From NCBI GenBank assembly GCA_040905245.1, contig JBBDRX010000041.1, forward strand, positions 1-8,188: a DNA stretch of 8,188 bases. The letters are read 5' to 3'. Origin of the DNA: JBBDRX01 sp040905245 (GTDB lineage: Bacteria > Bacteroidota > Rhodothermia > Balneolales > Balneolaceae). Positions 1 through 6,285 of the stretch are shown piece after piece; the first letter of the stretch is position 1, and each line of letters starts with the position of its first letter. Made by a program: the position numbers and the translations under genes. The notes under the pieces are model-generated. The model saw only the letters and a program-made list of their open reading frames with translations. It had not been told where the DNA came from and ran no database searches.

Positions 1-1824
1 GTTTGTTCTGTAGTTAATTCGCAGATTGGATAAAAGTTTCGAGGCTTGTTCTTTTTCCAGTCCGGTTAGCGACGGTACATAAGAGATGAGTCCGGAATCC
101 ACCTGATTTTCCGGTGTGACCGCCCGGCGAACATTATTATCTAGACCGACGATTCGCTTGGTCATCTCTTTAAAAATCATGCCGGCAGTATATCCGCCAT
201 AAAAACTGGTTTTTGGTTCATCCAGCATAACAAGTATCGTGTATCTGGGTTCTTCGACGGGAAAAAAACCTGCAAATGAAGCGCGATAAGCATTTTGATA
301 GCTGCCATCGATAAATTTTTGGGCAGTTCCCGTTTTTCCTGCAATACTCAGGCCTTCTACCGACGCCCAGCTTGCTGTTCCCGAATCACCGACAACCTCC
401 TGAAATACGGGCATCAGCTTCTCAATCGTCTCTTTTTTGGCTATCCGCCTGACTTTGGATGGCCGGTTGATCTTGACAGTTTTCCCGAATTCGTCCGATA
501 TACGCTCGACGAGATAAGGTCTCATCATCTGTCCTCCATTTGCAAAAGCGGCATAAGCCTGTAAAATCTGTAGCGGTGTCGCCTGAACTTCATATCCGAT
601 GGAAAGCCAGGGTAAAGTTACGCGGCTCCATTCGAAAGGTCTCCGAAGCTTTCCGGTTTCTTCATTTGGAAGATCAATGGATGTGGCAGTGCCGAAGCCA
701 AGATTTCGTGCATACTGGTAGAACACCTGAGGTGACAATCTCATTGCAATTTCTGAAACGGCGATATTGGATGATTTTGCAATGGCCTGGGTGAAATCGA
801 CGGTCCCCAGAGGATCATGATCTCTCATCATCTGTCCGTAAATCTCTTTCTGGCCGTTTTCGGGTGTCTCAAATACTTCATCAAAATCCACGACACCCTG
901 TTCAACTGCAGCGATAGCTGTAACCAGTTTAAATGTAGACCCCGGTTCGATGATGTCCGAGACAGCGTAATTCCGACGGTTCTCGTTCTCTCTGGATGCA
1001 GGAGCATTCGGATCATAATCCGGATAATTGGCGATGGCCTTGATCGCCCCTGAACGCGGGTCCATGACAATAGCGGTTCCGTAATTGGACCGGGTCTGTT
1101 CCACTCCGGCCTTTAATTCCTCTTCTACAATCGCCTGAACGAAAGCATCAATGGTTGTATGTAGCGAATGTCCCTGAATAGGCATCTTCCGGGGTGCACC
1201 CACATACGAGAAAATCCGGTTTGAACGATCACGCCTTACTTGCTGCAGTCCGTCTTCCCCACTCAGTAGTCGGTTATAACTGGCTTCCAGTCCTGTCATG
1301 CCATTCAGGCTGTGATCTACAAATCCAAGTACATGTGAGGCCAGAGATTCGAACGAATAGGTCCGGCGATACTCCTCCTCAAGAATAATTCCGCGTGCAT
1401 TCAGTTCCATAATGTCGTCATAGGCATTTACATCAATACTTCTTTCCAGAACGATATATCTGGAGCCGGAAGATGCGTTCCGGATCTGATTCATATACGC
1501 AGAGGCTGGCTTCCCGGTATGCCGGTTCAGAATACGGCTCAGTTCAATAAACTGATCATTCCTTGCACCAGGAGCCAGTGGATCCACGGCAATCTTGTAG
1601 GCGACGGAGTTCGCTGCCAGCTGACTTCCGCCGGAATCATAAATGGATCCCCGCTGTGCCGGTATACTGATATAATTGATGGTCTGGCTGTTCCAGAGTT
1701 CCCGCAGGTTTTCACCTTCATTCACATTGATCCTTACCAATTGAACCATGATGGCTGTGGGAAGGAGCAGAATCAGTCCCAGGACAACGAATATTCTGCT
1801 CAATATGGCTGTACGTTCGTTCAC
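1..1824 (-). CDS. ftsI: FtsI-type class B penicillin-binding protein (division transpeptidase), C-terminus outside window
   Basis: A reading frame of 608 codons runs without a stop from a GTG at 1824-1822 to the window edge, so the 3' end is missing. The product is a peptidoglycan DD-transpeptidase that cross-links septal wall in the periplasm. It shows a short cytoplasmic start, one membrane anchor (about residues 8-29), the RGxIxD motif of the non-catalytic N-terminal domain at 58-63, then all three active-site motifs: STFK with nucleophile Ser296, SSN at 351-353 and KTG at 497-499. From about residue 582 a VPxLTGLxxxxAxxLL pattern marks the start of a PASTA domain, cut by the edge. The GTG start is chosen because the FtsL stop codon lies four codons upstream in the same frame; there is no clear ribosome binding site. 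Position after mraZ-rsmH-ftsL fits the dcw cluster, where murE would be expected next. Family certain; FtsI rather than a sister PBP2 rests on context. Confidence 0.95.
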   Translation of the reverse strand, partial: MNERTAILSRIFVVLGLILLLPTAIMVQLVRINVNEGENLRELWNSQTINYISIPAQRGSIYDSGGSQLAANSVAYKIAVDPLAPGARNDQFIELSRILNRHTGKPASAYMNQIRNASSGSRYIVLERSIDVNAYDDIMELNARGIILEEEYRRTYSFESLASHVLGFVDHSLNGMTGLEASYNRLLSGEDGLQQVRRDRSNRIFSYVGAPRKMPIQGHSLHTTIDAFVQAIVEEELKAGVEQTRSNYGTAIVMDPRSGAIKAIANYPDYDPNAPASRENENRRNYAVSDIIEPGSTFKLVTAIAAVEQGVVDFDEVFETPENGQKEIYGQMMRDHDPLGTVDFTQAIAKSSNIAVSEIAMRLSPQVFYQYARNLGFGTATSIDLPNEETGKLRRPFEWSRVTLPWLSIGYEVQATPLQILQAYAAFANGGQMMRPYLVERISDEFGKTVKINRPSKVRRIAKKETIEKLMPVFQEVVGDSGTASWASVEGLSIAGKTGTAQKFIDGSYQNAYRASFAGFFPVEEPRYTILVMLDEPKTSFYGGYTAGMIFKEMTKRIVGLDNNVRRAVTPENQVDSGLISYVPSLTGLEKEQASKLLSNLRINYRTN

Positions 1825-1833
1825 CAGGCTGAC

Positions 1834-2298
1834 TCACTTTTTCATAATGATTATTTGATCCGCAGGGCCGGCATTGATAAAGCCCTGATCACGAGCTCTT
1901 TGATAGATCTCTTTGGGGCCTACCATCCGGTCATAGGCCAGCCGTTTTTCAGCGTACTGGCGATTTACCTTGTTGTACTCGTTTTCCAGCTGTTGCACTT
2001 CCTGTAGTATTTGCTGTGTACTAAATACATGTGTGATGTAGAAAAGCCCACAAATTCCGATCAGGAAACTTGTGAGAATAATCTTCCAGGGGGTAATTGC
2101 CGGAAGATTTATAGCAGATGTATCATCTGTCTTCTTACGTTTGCCATAATGGGGAATATGGCCGCCTGTAATAGAACCGTTGCCCCCGTTTTTTTTCTTT
2201 GCAGTCCTCAGATTTTTAAGCAGTCTCTTTTTATTTGGGGCAGCTGCCCGGCGGTTCTGTTTTACTTTGGGTCCGGAGAGAGTGGTTTGCATAAACAT
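1834..2298 (-). CDS. ftsL: FtsL-like divisome membrane protein
   Basis: A 154-residue single-pass membrane protein lies between rsmH and ftsI, the standard place of ftsL. It has a long, very basic, Gly/Asn/Lys-rich cytoplasmic tail (about residues 1-70), one transmembrane helix (about 72-91, PWKIILTSFLIGICGLFYIT) and a short extracytoplasmic coiled coil (about 94-127) rich in Gln, Glu and Asn. The last 25 residues (IYQRARDQGF onward) resemble the conserved FtsL tail ending in an Ile-rich strand. FtsL partners with FtsB/DivIC and activates septal peptidoglycan synthesis. ATG at 2298 shares its A with the rsmH stop (TGATG) and has GAGG seven bases upstream; a GTG at 2301 and an ATG at 2292 are alternatives. 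FtsL proteins diverge fast, so the call rests on topology and position more than identity. The tail is longer than the roughly 35 residues of E. coli FtsL. Confidence 0.82.
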   Translation of the reverse strand: MFMQTTLSGPKVKQNRRAAAPNKKRLLKNLRTAKKKNGGNGSITGGHIPHYGKRKKTDDTSAINLPAITPWKIILTSFLIGICGLFYITHVFSTQQILQEVQQLENEYNKVNRQYAEKRLAYDRMVGPKEIYQRARDQGFINAGPADQIIIMKK

Positions 2299-3233
2299 CA
2301 CTGAACCTCTTCTGATTTCTGTGCAATCCGGAGTTTTGCACTTCTGGATGCAGGGTTCATTGAAATCTCTTCGTCTGTTGGAGTGATCACCTGTTTAACG
2401 ACCGGTTTTATCTGACTGATTTCGTGACCGTAGAAATCTTTTTCAATTCTGCCTTCGTGATTGCCGCTTTTGAAAAATATTTTCACGATGCGGTCTTCCA
2501 GCGAGTGGTACGAGATTGCTGCTATTCTCCCGCCCGGCTTAAGAAGCGAAAGACTCTCCTGGAGAGCGGTTTTCAACATCTCCAGTTCCTGATTCACCTC
2601 AATACGGACTGCCTGGAAAACTCTCGCCAGGGATTTCACAGTCTGGGGACCATAAACAACCGCTTTAACGGCTTCACGCAAATCTGCTGTGGTTTCCAGC
2701 GGTCTGTTTTCTATAATGGAGGAGGCAATCCGCCGGCTCATTCGCTCCTCTCCCAAATGAAAGATGACATCTCTCAGTTTTTCGTAAGAATATTCATTGA
2801 CAACCTGCCAGGCAGACAAACCGGTACGTTCACTCATACGCATGTCCAGGGGCCCCTCGTTCTGAAAACTGAAACCCCTTTCCGGTTCACGAATCTGGTG
2901 GGTTGACACGCCCAAGTCAAATAATATGCCGCTGATCCTGCCATGGATCTCTGGTGGCAGCAGGGTGGATAAAAAGCCAAAATTCCCTTCAACCGGAAGA
3001 AAGCGGGAGTCTTCTCCCAATTTGGCGACAGCCTCTTCGAGTGCATCCCTGTCCTGGTCAATTCCATAAACCGAGGCGCCGCTGCCAACCCGTGCCAGTA
3101 TTTCCCTGCTGTGACCTCCGCCCCCCAGAGTAGCATCGACGTAGATTCCTTCAGTATCTGTGATTAACAGGTTAACGGAACGTCGGAGCAGCACAGATAT
3201 GTGAGTGTGGTAGGGTACCATTTCAATCTCCAT
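2298..3233 (-). CDS. rsmH: 16S rRNA (cytosine(1402)-N(4))-methyltransferase RsmH (MraW)
   Basis: The product is a SAM-dependent methyltransferase of about 311 residues that modifies C1402 in the ribosomal P site. Visible family signatures are the SAM-binding DATLGGGGHS (residues 33-42), LFDLGVST, GPLDMRM (about 127-133), ISYHSLEDR (240-248) and the C-terminal NPASRSAKLR (293-302). The open frame extends far upstream to 3644, but that part is the +1 shadow of mraZ. Two starts are realistic: ATG 3233, overlapping mraZ by 11 bases with AGGAGG only three bases upstream, and ATG 3221, just after the mraZ stop with GGAG six bases upstream (307 residues). I give the longer one, but the shorter has better spacing. 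The overlap with mraZ and ftsL indicates translational coupling in one transcript. Confidence 0.96.
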   Translation of the reverse strand: MEIEMVPYHTHISVLLRRSVNLLITDTEGIYVDATLGGGGHSREILARVGSGASVYGIDQDRDALEEAVAKLGEDSRFLPVEGNFGFLSTLLPPEIHGRISGILFDLGVSTHQIREPERGFSFQNEGPLDMRMSERTGLSAWQVVNEYSYEKLRDVIFHLGEERMSRRIASSIIENRPLETTADLREAVKAVVYGPQTVKSLARVFQAVRIEVNQELEMLKTALQESLSLLKPGGRIAAISYHSLEDRIVKIFFKSGNHEGRIEKDFYGHEISQIKPVVKQVITPTDEEISMNPASRSAKLRIAQKSEEVQ

Positions 3234-3693
3234 GATCCTCCTCATCATTGTCTCCCATGACCTGCTCAAATAACTCCTGATAGGATTCGAAACTGAGATT
3301 GGAATCGATCTCTTCCAGTTTGTCGGGAGACCAGACTTCAATTCGCTCGCCGCTTCCAATAAAAATGGCAGTGCCATCAATGTCAGCCCATTCCATAAGG
3401 TGAGACGGGAGAGGAATGCGGTTCTGCTTATCAAGAGAGAGATCTTCAGCGAACCGGAGGAAATTACGCTTGACAGTACGTCCTTCTTTTGTGAAGCTGT
3501 TAATTTTGGAGAGTTTATATTCCACTTGTTCCCACTCATCCCTGGGATACAGATAAAGACAAGGTTCAAGGCCGCGCAGCAGAGTGAAGTTTTCCTGAGC
3601 GTCGGGACTGAGTGCCTTGCGCAGCTTGGCCGGAAAAGCAACACGGCCTTTCGTGTCTACACTATGTTCGTATTCCCCTTTAAAGCTCGGCAC
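3223..3693 (-). CDS. mraZ: MraZ, transcriptional regulator of the dcw cluster
   Basis: This 156-residue protein carries two SpoVT/AbrB-like MraZ repeats. The first opens with GEYEHSVDTKGRVAFPAKLR (about residues 6-25) and the second with the matching SLDKQNRIPLPSHLMEWA (about 86-103), each with the D-K/xGR-I/V-x-x-P signature of the family. MraZ forms a ring-shaped oligomer that binds short GTGGG-type direct repeats in its own promoter and adjusts dcw transcription; such repeats lie at 3751-3780, which supports both the gene and autoregulation. The start is GTG at 3693: a TAA stop lies three codons upstream in frame, and the SFKGEY sequence that follows is where family members begin. No Shine-Dalgarno sequence precedes it. 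The acidic C-terminal tail (DNDEEDHGD) is encoded in the stretch that also carries the rsmH ribosome binding site. Confidence 0.97.
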   Translation of the reverse strand: MPSFKGEYEHSVDTKGRVAFPAKLRKALSPDAQENFTLLRGLEPCLYLYPRDEWEQVEYKLSKINSFTKEGRTVKRNFLRFAEDLSLDKQNRIPLPSHLMEWADIDGTAIFIGSGERIEVWSPDKLEEIDSNLSFESYQELFEQVMGDNDEEDHGD

Positions 3694-3750
3694 GGGTGGT
3701 TAGTTCGTTAACGGATTATAACTACAGCTGTCTTACCTGAAGTGGATTGT

Positions 3751-3780
3751 CTCTCCCACAATTCCCCACTTCTCCCCACA
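3751..3780 (-). promoter_or_regulatory. MraZ operator: three direct GTGGG repeats
   Basis: Read on the minus strand there are three decamers in a row: TGTGGGGAGA (3780-3771), AGTGGGGAAT (3770-3761) and TGTGGGAGAG (3760-3751). The GTGGG cores sit exactly 10 bp apart, one helical turn, which is the known layout of MraZ binding sites. The block begins at the last base of the putative -10 element and covers the expected transcription start, so bound MraZ would block initiation. Confidence 0.88.
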
Positions 3781-3809
3781 ATGTACCCTTAATTACGCCA
3801 AGTTGTCAA
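3780..3809 (-). promoter_or_regulatory. Promoter of the mraZ-rsmH-ftsL-ftsI transcript
   Basis: A perfect TTGACA (3809-3804) is followed after 18 bases by TACATT (3785-3780). The same bases fit the Bacteroidota form as TTG-N21-TACATTG. The element lies about 90 bases before the mraZ start and abuts the MraZ repeats. A second TATAAT at 3720-3715 has no good -35 partner and could at most be a minor start. Confidence 0.65.
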
Positions 3810-4115
3810 GAAAAAATGAAATAACTGAATTAATTAATACTGATTGAAAAGAATGATGCTGTGTAAAACACTCTTTTTATTTAAAATTGAGCGATTTGTC
3901 TATCTAATCATGATAATACACATATATCATATATATAAATGTGGATAAGTTGAGTCTAAAAGAAGATGGGCGGGGCTGATGCGCAGAATGAAGGGTGTGC
4001 GGATGAGGAAAGGATTGCCGGAGACTCCGGAAAAGTATCACAAGTGAGCTACAGGTGCGGACGCGAAATGGACAGGACCGGTGATCAGGCAGCCACCGCA
4101 ATGGAGGGCATACCG
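3810..4115. other. Intergenic region between hom and mraZ without a convincing gene
   Basis: The half next to mraZ (about 3780-3960) is strongly AT-rich, with TATATAT runs at 3922-3937. The half next to hom (about 3961-4115) has a coding-like GC content but only unconvincing ORFs: a 71-codon minus frame from a GTG at 4119 that overlaps the hom stop, rich in Ser, Pro and His, and a plus frame from 3966 that runs antisense into hom. Small hairpins are present (CCGGAGACTCCGG at 4018-4030; a GCGGTG/CACCGG pair near 4078-4100), but none is followed by a T-run, so I see no clear terminator for the met operon. Confidence 0.6.
3940..3948 (-). promoter_or_regulatory. Consensus DnaA box (TTATCCACA)
   Basis: The nine bases match the strict DnaA box TTATCCACA on the minus strand. 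The box borders an AT-rich tract (3922-3940) and lies about 130 bases upstream of the mraZ -35 element. I see no second perfect box nearby, so an origin is unlikely; a DnaA-linked control of the dcw promoter or a chance match are the alternatives. Confidence 0.45.
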
Positions 4116-5213
4116 TCACTCCCGCTTCAGAACTTTTTGTATATCGGCAAGAATACCTGCAGCTGTCACCTCTTTTCCGGCACCGGGTCCCTGGATGATC
4201 AGAGGCTGATCATAATAGCGTCTGGTTTTGATCTGAATGAGGTTATTTGTGCCTGTCAGCTGGCCAATCGCAGAATTCTTGTCTACAGATTCTATTCCAA
4301 TCCGGATTTTCCCATTTTTTAAACTGCCTGAATACCGAAGGGTGCGGCCATTGCTTTTCTCTTCTTCAATACGTGATGTCCACTCCTGGTCATAATCCGA
4401 GAAAAGTGAAAGAAAAGAGCCGGAATCAACATCTTTCAGTTTCTCCGGTATCAGGGATTCAACCTGGATATCACTTCGCTCCAGTTCAAGGCCGCAGGTT
4501 CTGGCGATAATGAGAAATTTCCGTGCCACATCTTCACCGGACAGATCGTCCCTTGGATCAGGCTCTGCATAACCCAGCGACCGGGCCTGCAAAACAGCAC
4601 GGCTGAACCGGGTGCCTTGTTCAAGTTGATTGAACAGATACGTCATGGTGCCTGAGACAACTCCGCTGATTTCAATAATCTCATCACCAGTATCCAGCAG
4701 GCTCTCAATGGAGTGGATGACAGGGAGCCCTGCCCCCACTGTTGTCTCAAAATGATACCGAACGCCATTTTTCAGCGCTGCTGCACGCAGGCTCTCAAAA
4801 TAGGACTGTCCGATGGTATTGGCGATTTTACTCGGGGTCACCACATGAATGCCATTTTCAAGGAGTTCAAGATAGAGTTCTGCAACTTCAAGACTGCCCG
4901 TTGCATCTACAAACACGAGAGGAATATCTTCTTGCTTTATCTGTTTGAGAGTTTCAACAATCTCACTCCAGTTTTTGGATTTGCCGCCATACAACTCGTC
5001 TGTCGTAATTTCATGGCCTCTCCACTTTACCTTTGTGCTATTGCAAAGACCGATGACATTGATGTCAAACTTCCGGCTGTCGAGCTTATTGAACTGATTG
5101 ATAAGGGCACCCCCCACTGCTCCCACTCCCGCGATGAAAACATTCGCGGATTTTGTCTTGTGGATGGATTTCCCGCCAGGAAGTTTTTTTAGTTTGAATG
5201 CTCGTGAAGACAT
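4116..5213 (-). CDS. hom: Homoserine dehydrogenase, ThrA-type without aspartokinase domain
   Basis: The enzyme reduces aspartate semialdehyde to homoserine with NAD(P)H. Its 365 residues follow the C-terminal half of E. coli ThrA closely: a Rossmann motif GVGAVGG (about 29-35), VVTPSKIANT with the conserved Lys129, NVGAGLP-like TTVGAGLPVI, SGVVSGT, then GYAEPDPRDDLSGEDVARK (215-233) containing the catalytic Asp and Lys232, and a C-terminal GPGAGKEVTAAGILADI that closes the cofactor domain. There is no kinase domain and no C-terminal ACT domain, so threonine feedback by those routes is not expected. ATG 5213 is chosen: it lies one base after the metX stop, with GAGG nine bases upstream. The frame is open to 5282, but that part overlaps metX and shows no homology. 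Placed last in the metY-metX-hom operon, it supplies the MetX substrate. Confidence 0.95.
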   Translation of the reverse strand: MSSRAFKLKKLPGGKSIHKTKSANVFIAGVGAVGGALINQFNKLDSRKFDINVIGLCNSTKVKWRGHEITTDELYGGKSKNWSEIVETLKQIKQEDIPLVFVDATGSLEVAELYLELLENGIHVVTPSKIANTIGQSYFESLRAAALKNGVRYHFETTVGAGLPVIHSIESLLDTGDEIIEISGVVSGTMTYLFNQLEQGTRFSRAVLQARSLGYAEPDPRDDLSGEDVARKFLIIARTCGLELERSDIQVESLIPEKLKDVDSGSFLSLFSDYDQEWTSRIEEEKSNGRTLRYSGSLKNGKIRIGIESVDKNSAIGQLTGTNNLIQIKTRRYYDQPLIIQGPGAGKEVTAAGILADIQKVLKRE

Positions 5214-5214
5214 G

Positions 5215-6261
5215 TCAGAGAACCTCGCTCTTACGTTCGGTGATAAATTTTTTGGTGATTTGATTGAGCTGCTGAAATTCAATCAAAAAGGCGTCATGGC
5301 CGTGAATGGATGTAATCTTTTCAAATTTACCCTCGGGGAGTAAATGGGCCAGTTCCTTCTGTTCATTGACCGGATAGAGCAGATCGGTGTCGATACCAAC
5401 CACCAAAACGGGAATTGCAACATCATCCAGTGTCTCCCGGTGACTCTTCCGGTTTCTCGCAACATCATGAGTATCCATGGCCCGCGTCAACGTTACATAG
5501 CTGTTGGCATCAAATCTTCCAGTCAGTTTTTTTCCCTGGTAGTCAAGGTAGGACTCTACCTGAAAAAGATCTGAATCCGGCTGAGGTTCGCGACCGAATT
5601 TTTTTTCATAATCACCGGGAGCCCGGTAGGTTAGCATCGCCATCATTCTTGCATTGGCCAGACCGTGATCGGGAGGAGACAGCCTGTTGTAGTATCCACC
5701 TTGCCAGAGAGGATCGCTGAAAATCGCCTGGCGCTGAACATGGCTGATGCCGATTGCCCATGGGGTATGAGCTTTGCCCATTGCTATCGGAATGGCCATA
5801 CGTATTCTGGAATCCATAACAGCGAACTCCAGGGCCTGCATGCCGCCCATTGAGCCGCCGATGACGATCTCCACACCCTGAATCTCCAGCTCATCCAGAA
5901 CCAGCTGTTGAAACCGTACCATGTCACGAATCGTGATGTCGGGGAAAGAGGCTTTATATGGATCACCGGTTGCCGGATCGACAGTGGTCGGTCCGACAGA
6001 GCCGTAACAGCTGCCCGGAACATTAATACAGATGACAAACTGTTCGTCTGTGTTGATCAGCCCACCTTGTGCAAATAAACCCGGAAACCATTCGTCAGCC
6101 TGGGAGTTGCCGGTAAGTGCATGACAGATCAGCACCACATTATCACGGTTCCTGTTTAATTTCCCCCAGGTATTAAAGGCAACATCAGCCTCTTCAAACC
6201 GGAATCCCGATTCAGTGACAAATGGCTGTCTGAGTTTAGTCTGTATGACGCTTTCGCTCAT
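5215..6261 (-). CDS. metX: Homoserine O-acetyltransferase MetX
   Basis: This 348-residue alpha/beta hydrolase-fold enzyme transfers an acetyl group from acetyl-CoA to homoserine. Seen are the oxyanion-side LICHALTG (about 44-51), the substrate-site region NVPGSCYGSVGPTT (80-93) followed by FPDITIRDMV, the nucleophile elbow GGSMGGMQ with Ser137, the acid in DTDLLYP (Asp293) and the base in GHDAFL (His322). The length matches the family (about 350-380). Acetyl rather than succinyl specificity is inferred from the neighbouring O-acetylhomoserine sulfhydrylase; MetX members can use either donor. The start ATG 6261 follows the metY stop by 22 bases and lacks a Shine-Dalgarno sequence; a short hairpin occupies that gap. 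One base separates its stop from hom, which suggests coupled translation. Confidence 0.96.
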   Translation of the reverse strand: MSESVIQTKLRQPFVTESGFRFEEADVAFNTWGKLNRNRDNVVLICHALTGNSQADEWFPGLFAQGGLINTDEQFVICINVPGSCYGSVGPTTVDPATGDPYKASFPDITIRDMVRFQQLVLDELEIQGVEIVIGGSMGGMQALEFAVMDSRIRMAIPIAMGKAHTPWAIGISHVQRQAIFSDPLWQGGYYNRLSPPDHGLANARMMAMLTYRAPGDYEKKFGREPQPDSDLFQVESYLDYQGKKLTGRFDANSYVTLTRAMDTHDVARNRKSHRETLDDVAIPVLVVGIDTDLLYPVNEQKELAHLLPEGKFEKITSIHGHDAFLIEFQQLNQITKKFITERKSEVL

Positions 6262-6266
6262 AAATG

Positions 6267-6285
6267 AAAAAGCCCGAAGGTCTTT
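6267..6285 (-). terminator. Short hairpin with T-run between metY and metX, possible weak attenuator
   Basis: From the metY stop codon onward the minus strand reads AAAGACC-TTC-GGGCTTT followed by TT. AAAG pairs with CTTT and CC with GG around one A/G mismatch and a 3-base loop; five T bases end the element. It is too weak for a full terminator but could lower transcription into metX-hom or serve as a processing site. It also occupies the place where a metX ribosome binding site would be. Confidence 0.3.

Noticed and set aside
3234..3644. N-terminal extension of rsmH by 137 codons
   Set aside because: It overlaps mraZ in another frame and shows no methyltransferase homology; RsmH conservation begins around the HTHISVLL block right after 3221.
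3840..3900. GTGT-AAA-ACAC followed by TCTTTTT on the plus strand (near 3860-3880) as a terminator
   Set aside because: The stem is only four AT/GC-mixed pairs, and no plus-strand gene leads into it.
3780..3960. Replication origin in the AT-rich gap
   Set aside because: Only one strict DnaA box is present, and neither dnaA, dnaN, gidA nor parAB flanks it.
3904..4119. A 71-codon minus-strand ORF overlapping the hom stop (GTGA)
   Set aside because: The junction looks like coupling, but the product is a Ser/Pro/His/Arg-rich sequence with no domain, ends in AT-rich promoter DNA, and has no ribosome binding site beyond chance.
3966..4322. A 118-codon plus-strand ORF
   Set aside because: Two thirds of it is antisense to hom, there is no ribosome binding site, and the product has no recognisable features.
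5215..5282. Longer hom start at 5282 (388 codons)
   Set aside because: The extra 23 codons lie inside metX and show no homology, while ATG 5213 has a GAGG at good distance and sits one base after the metX stop.
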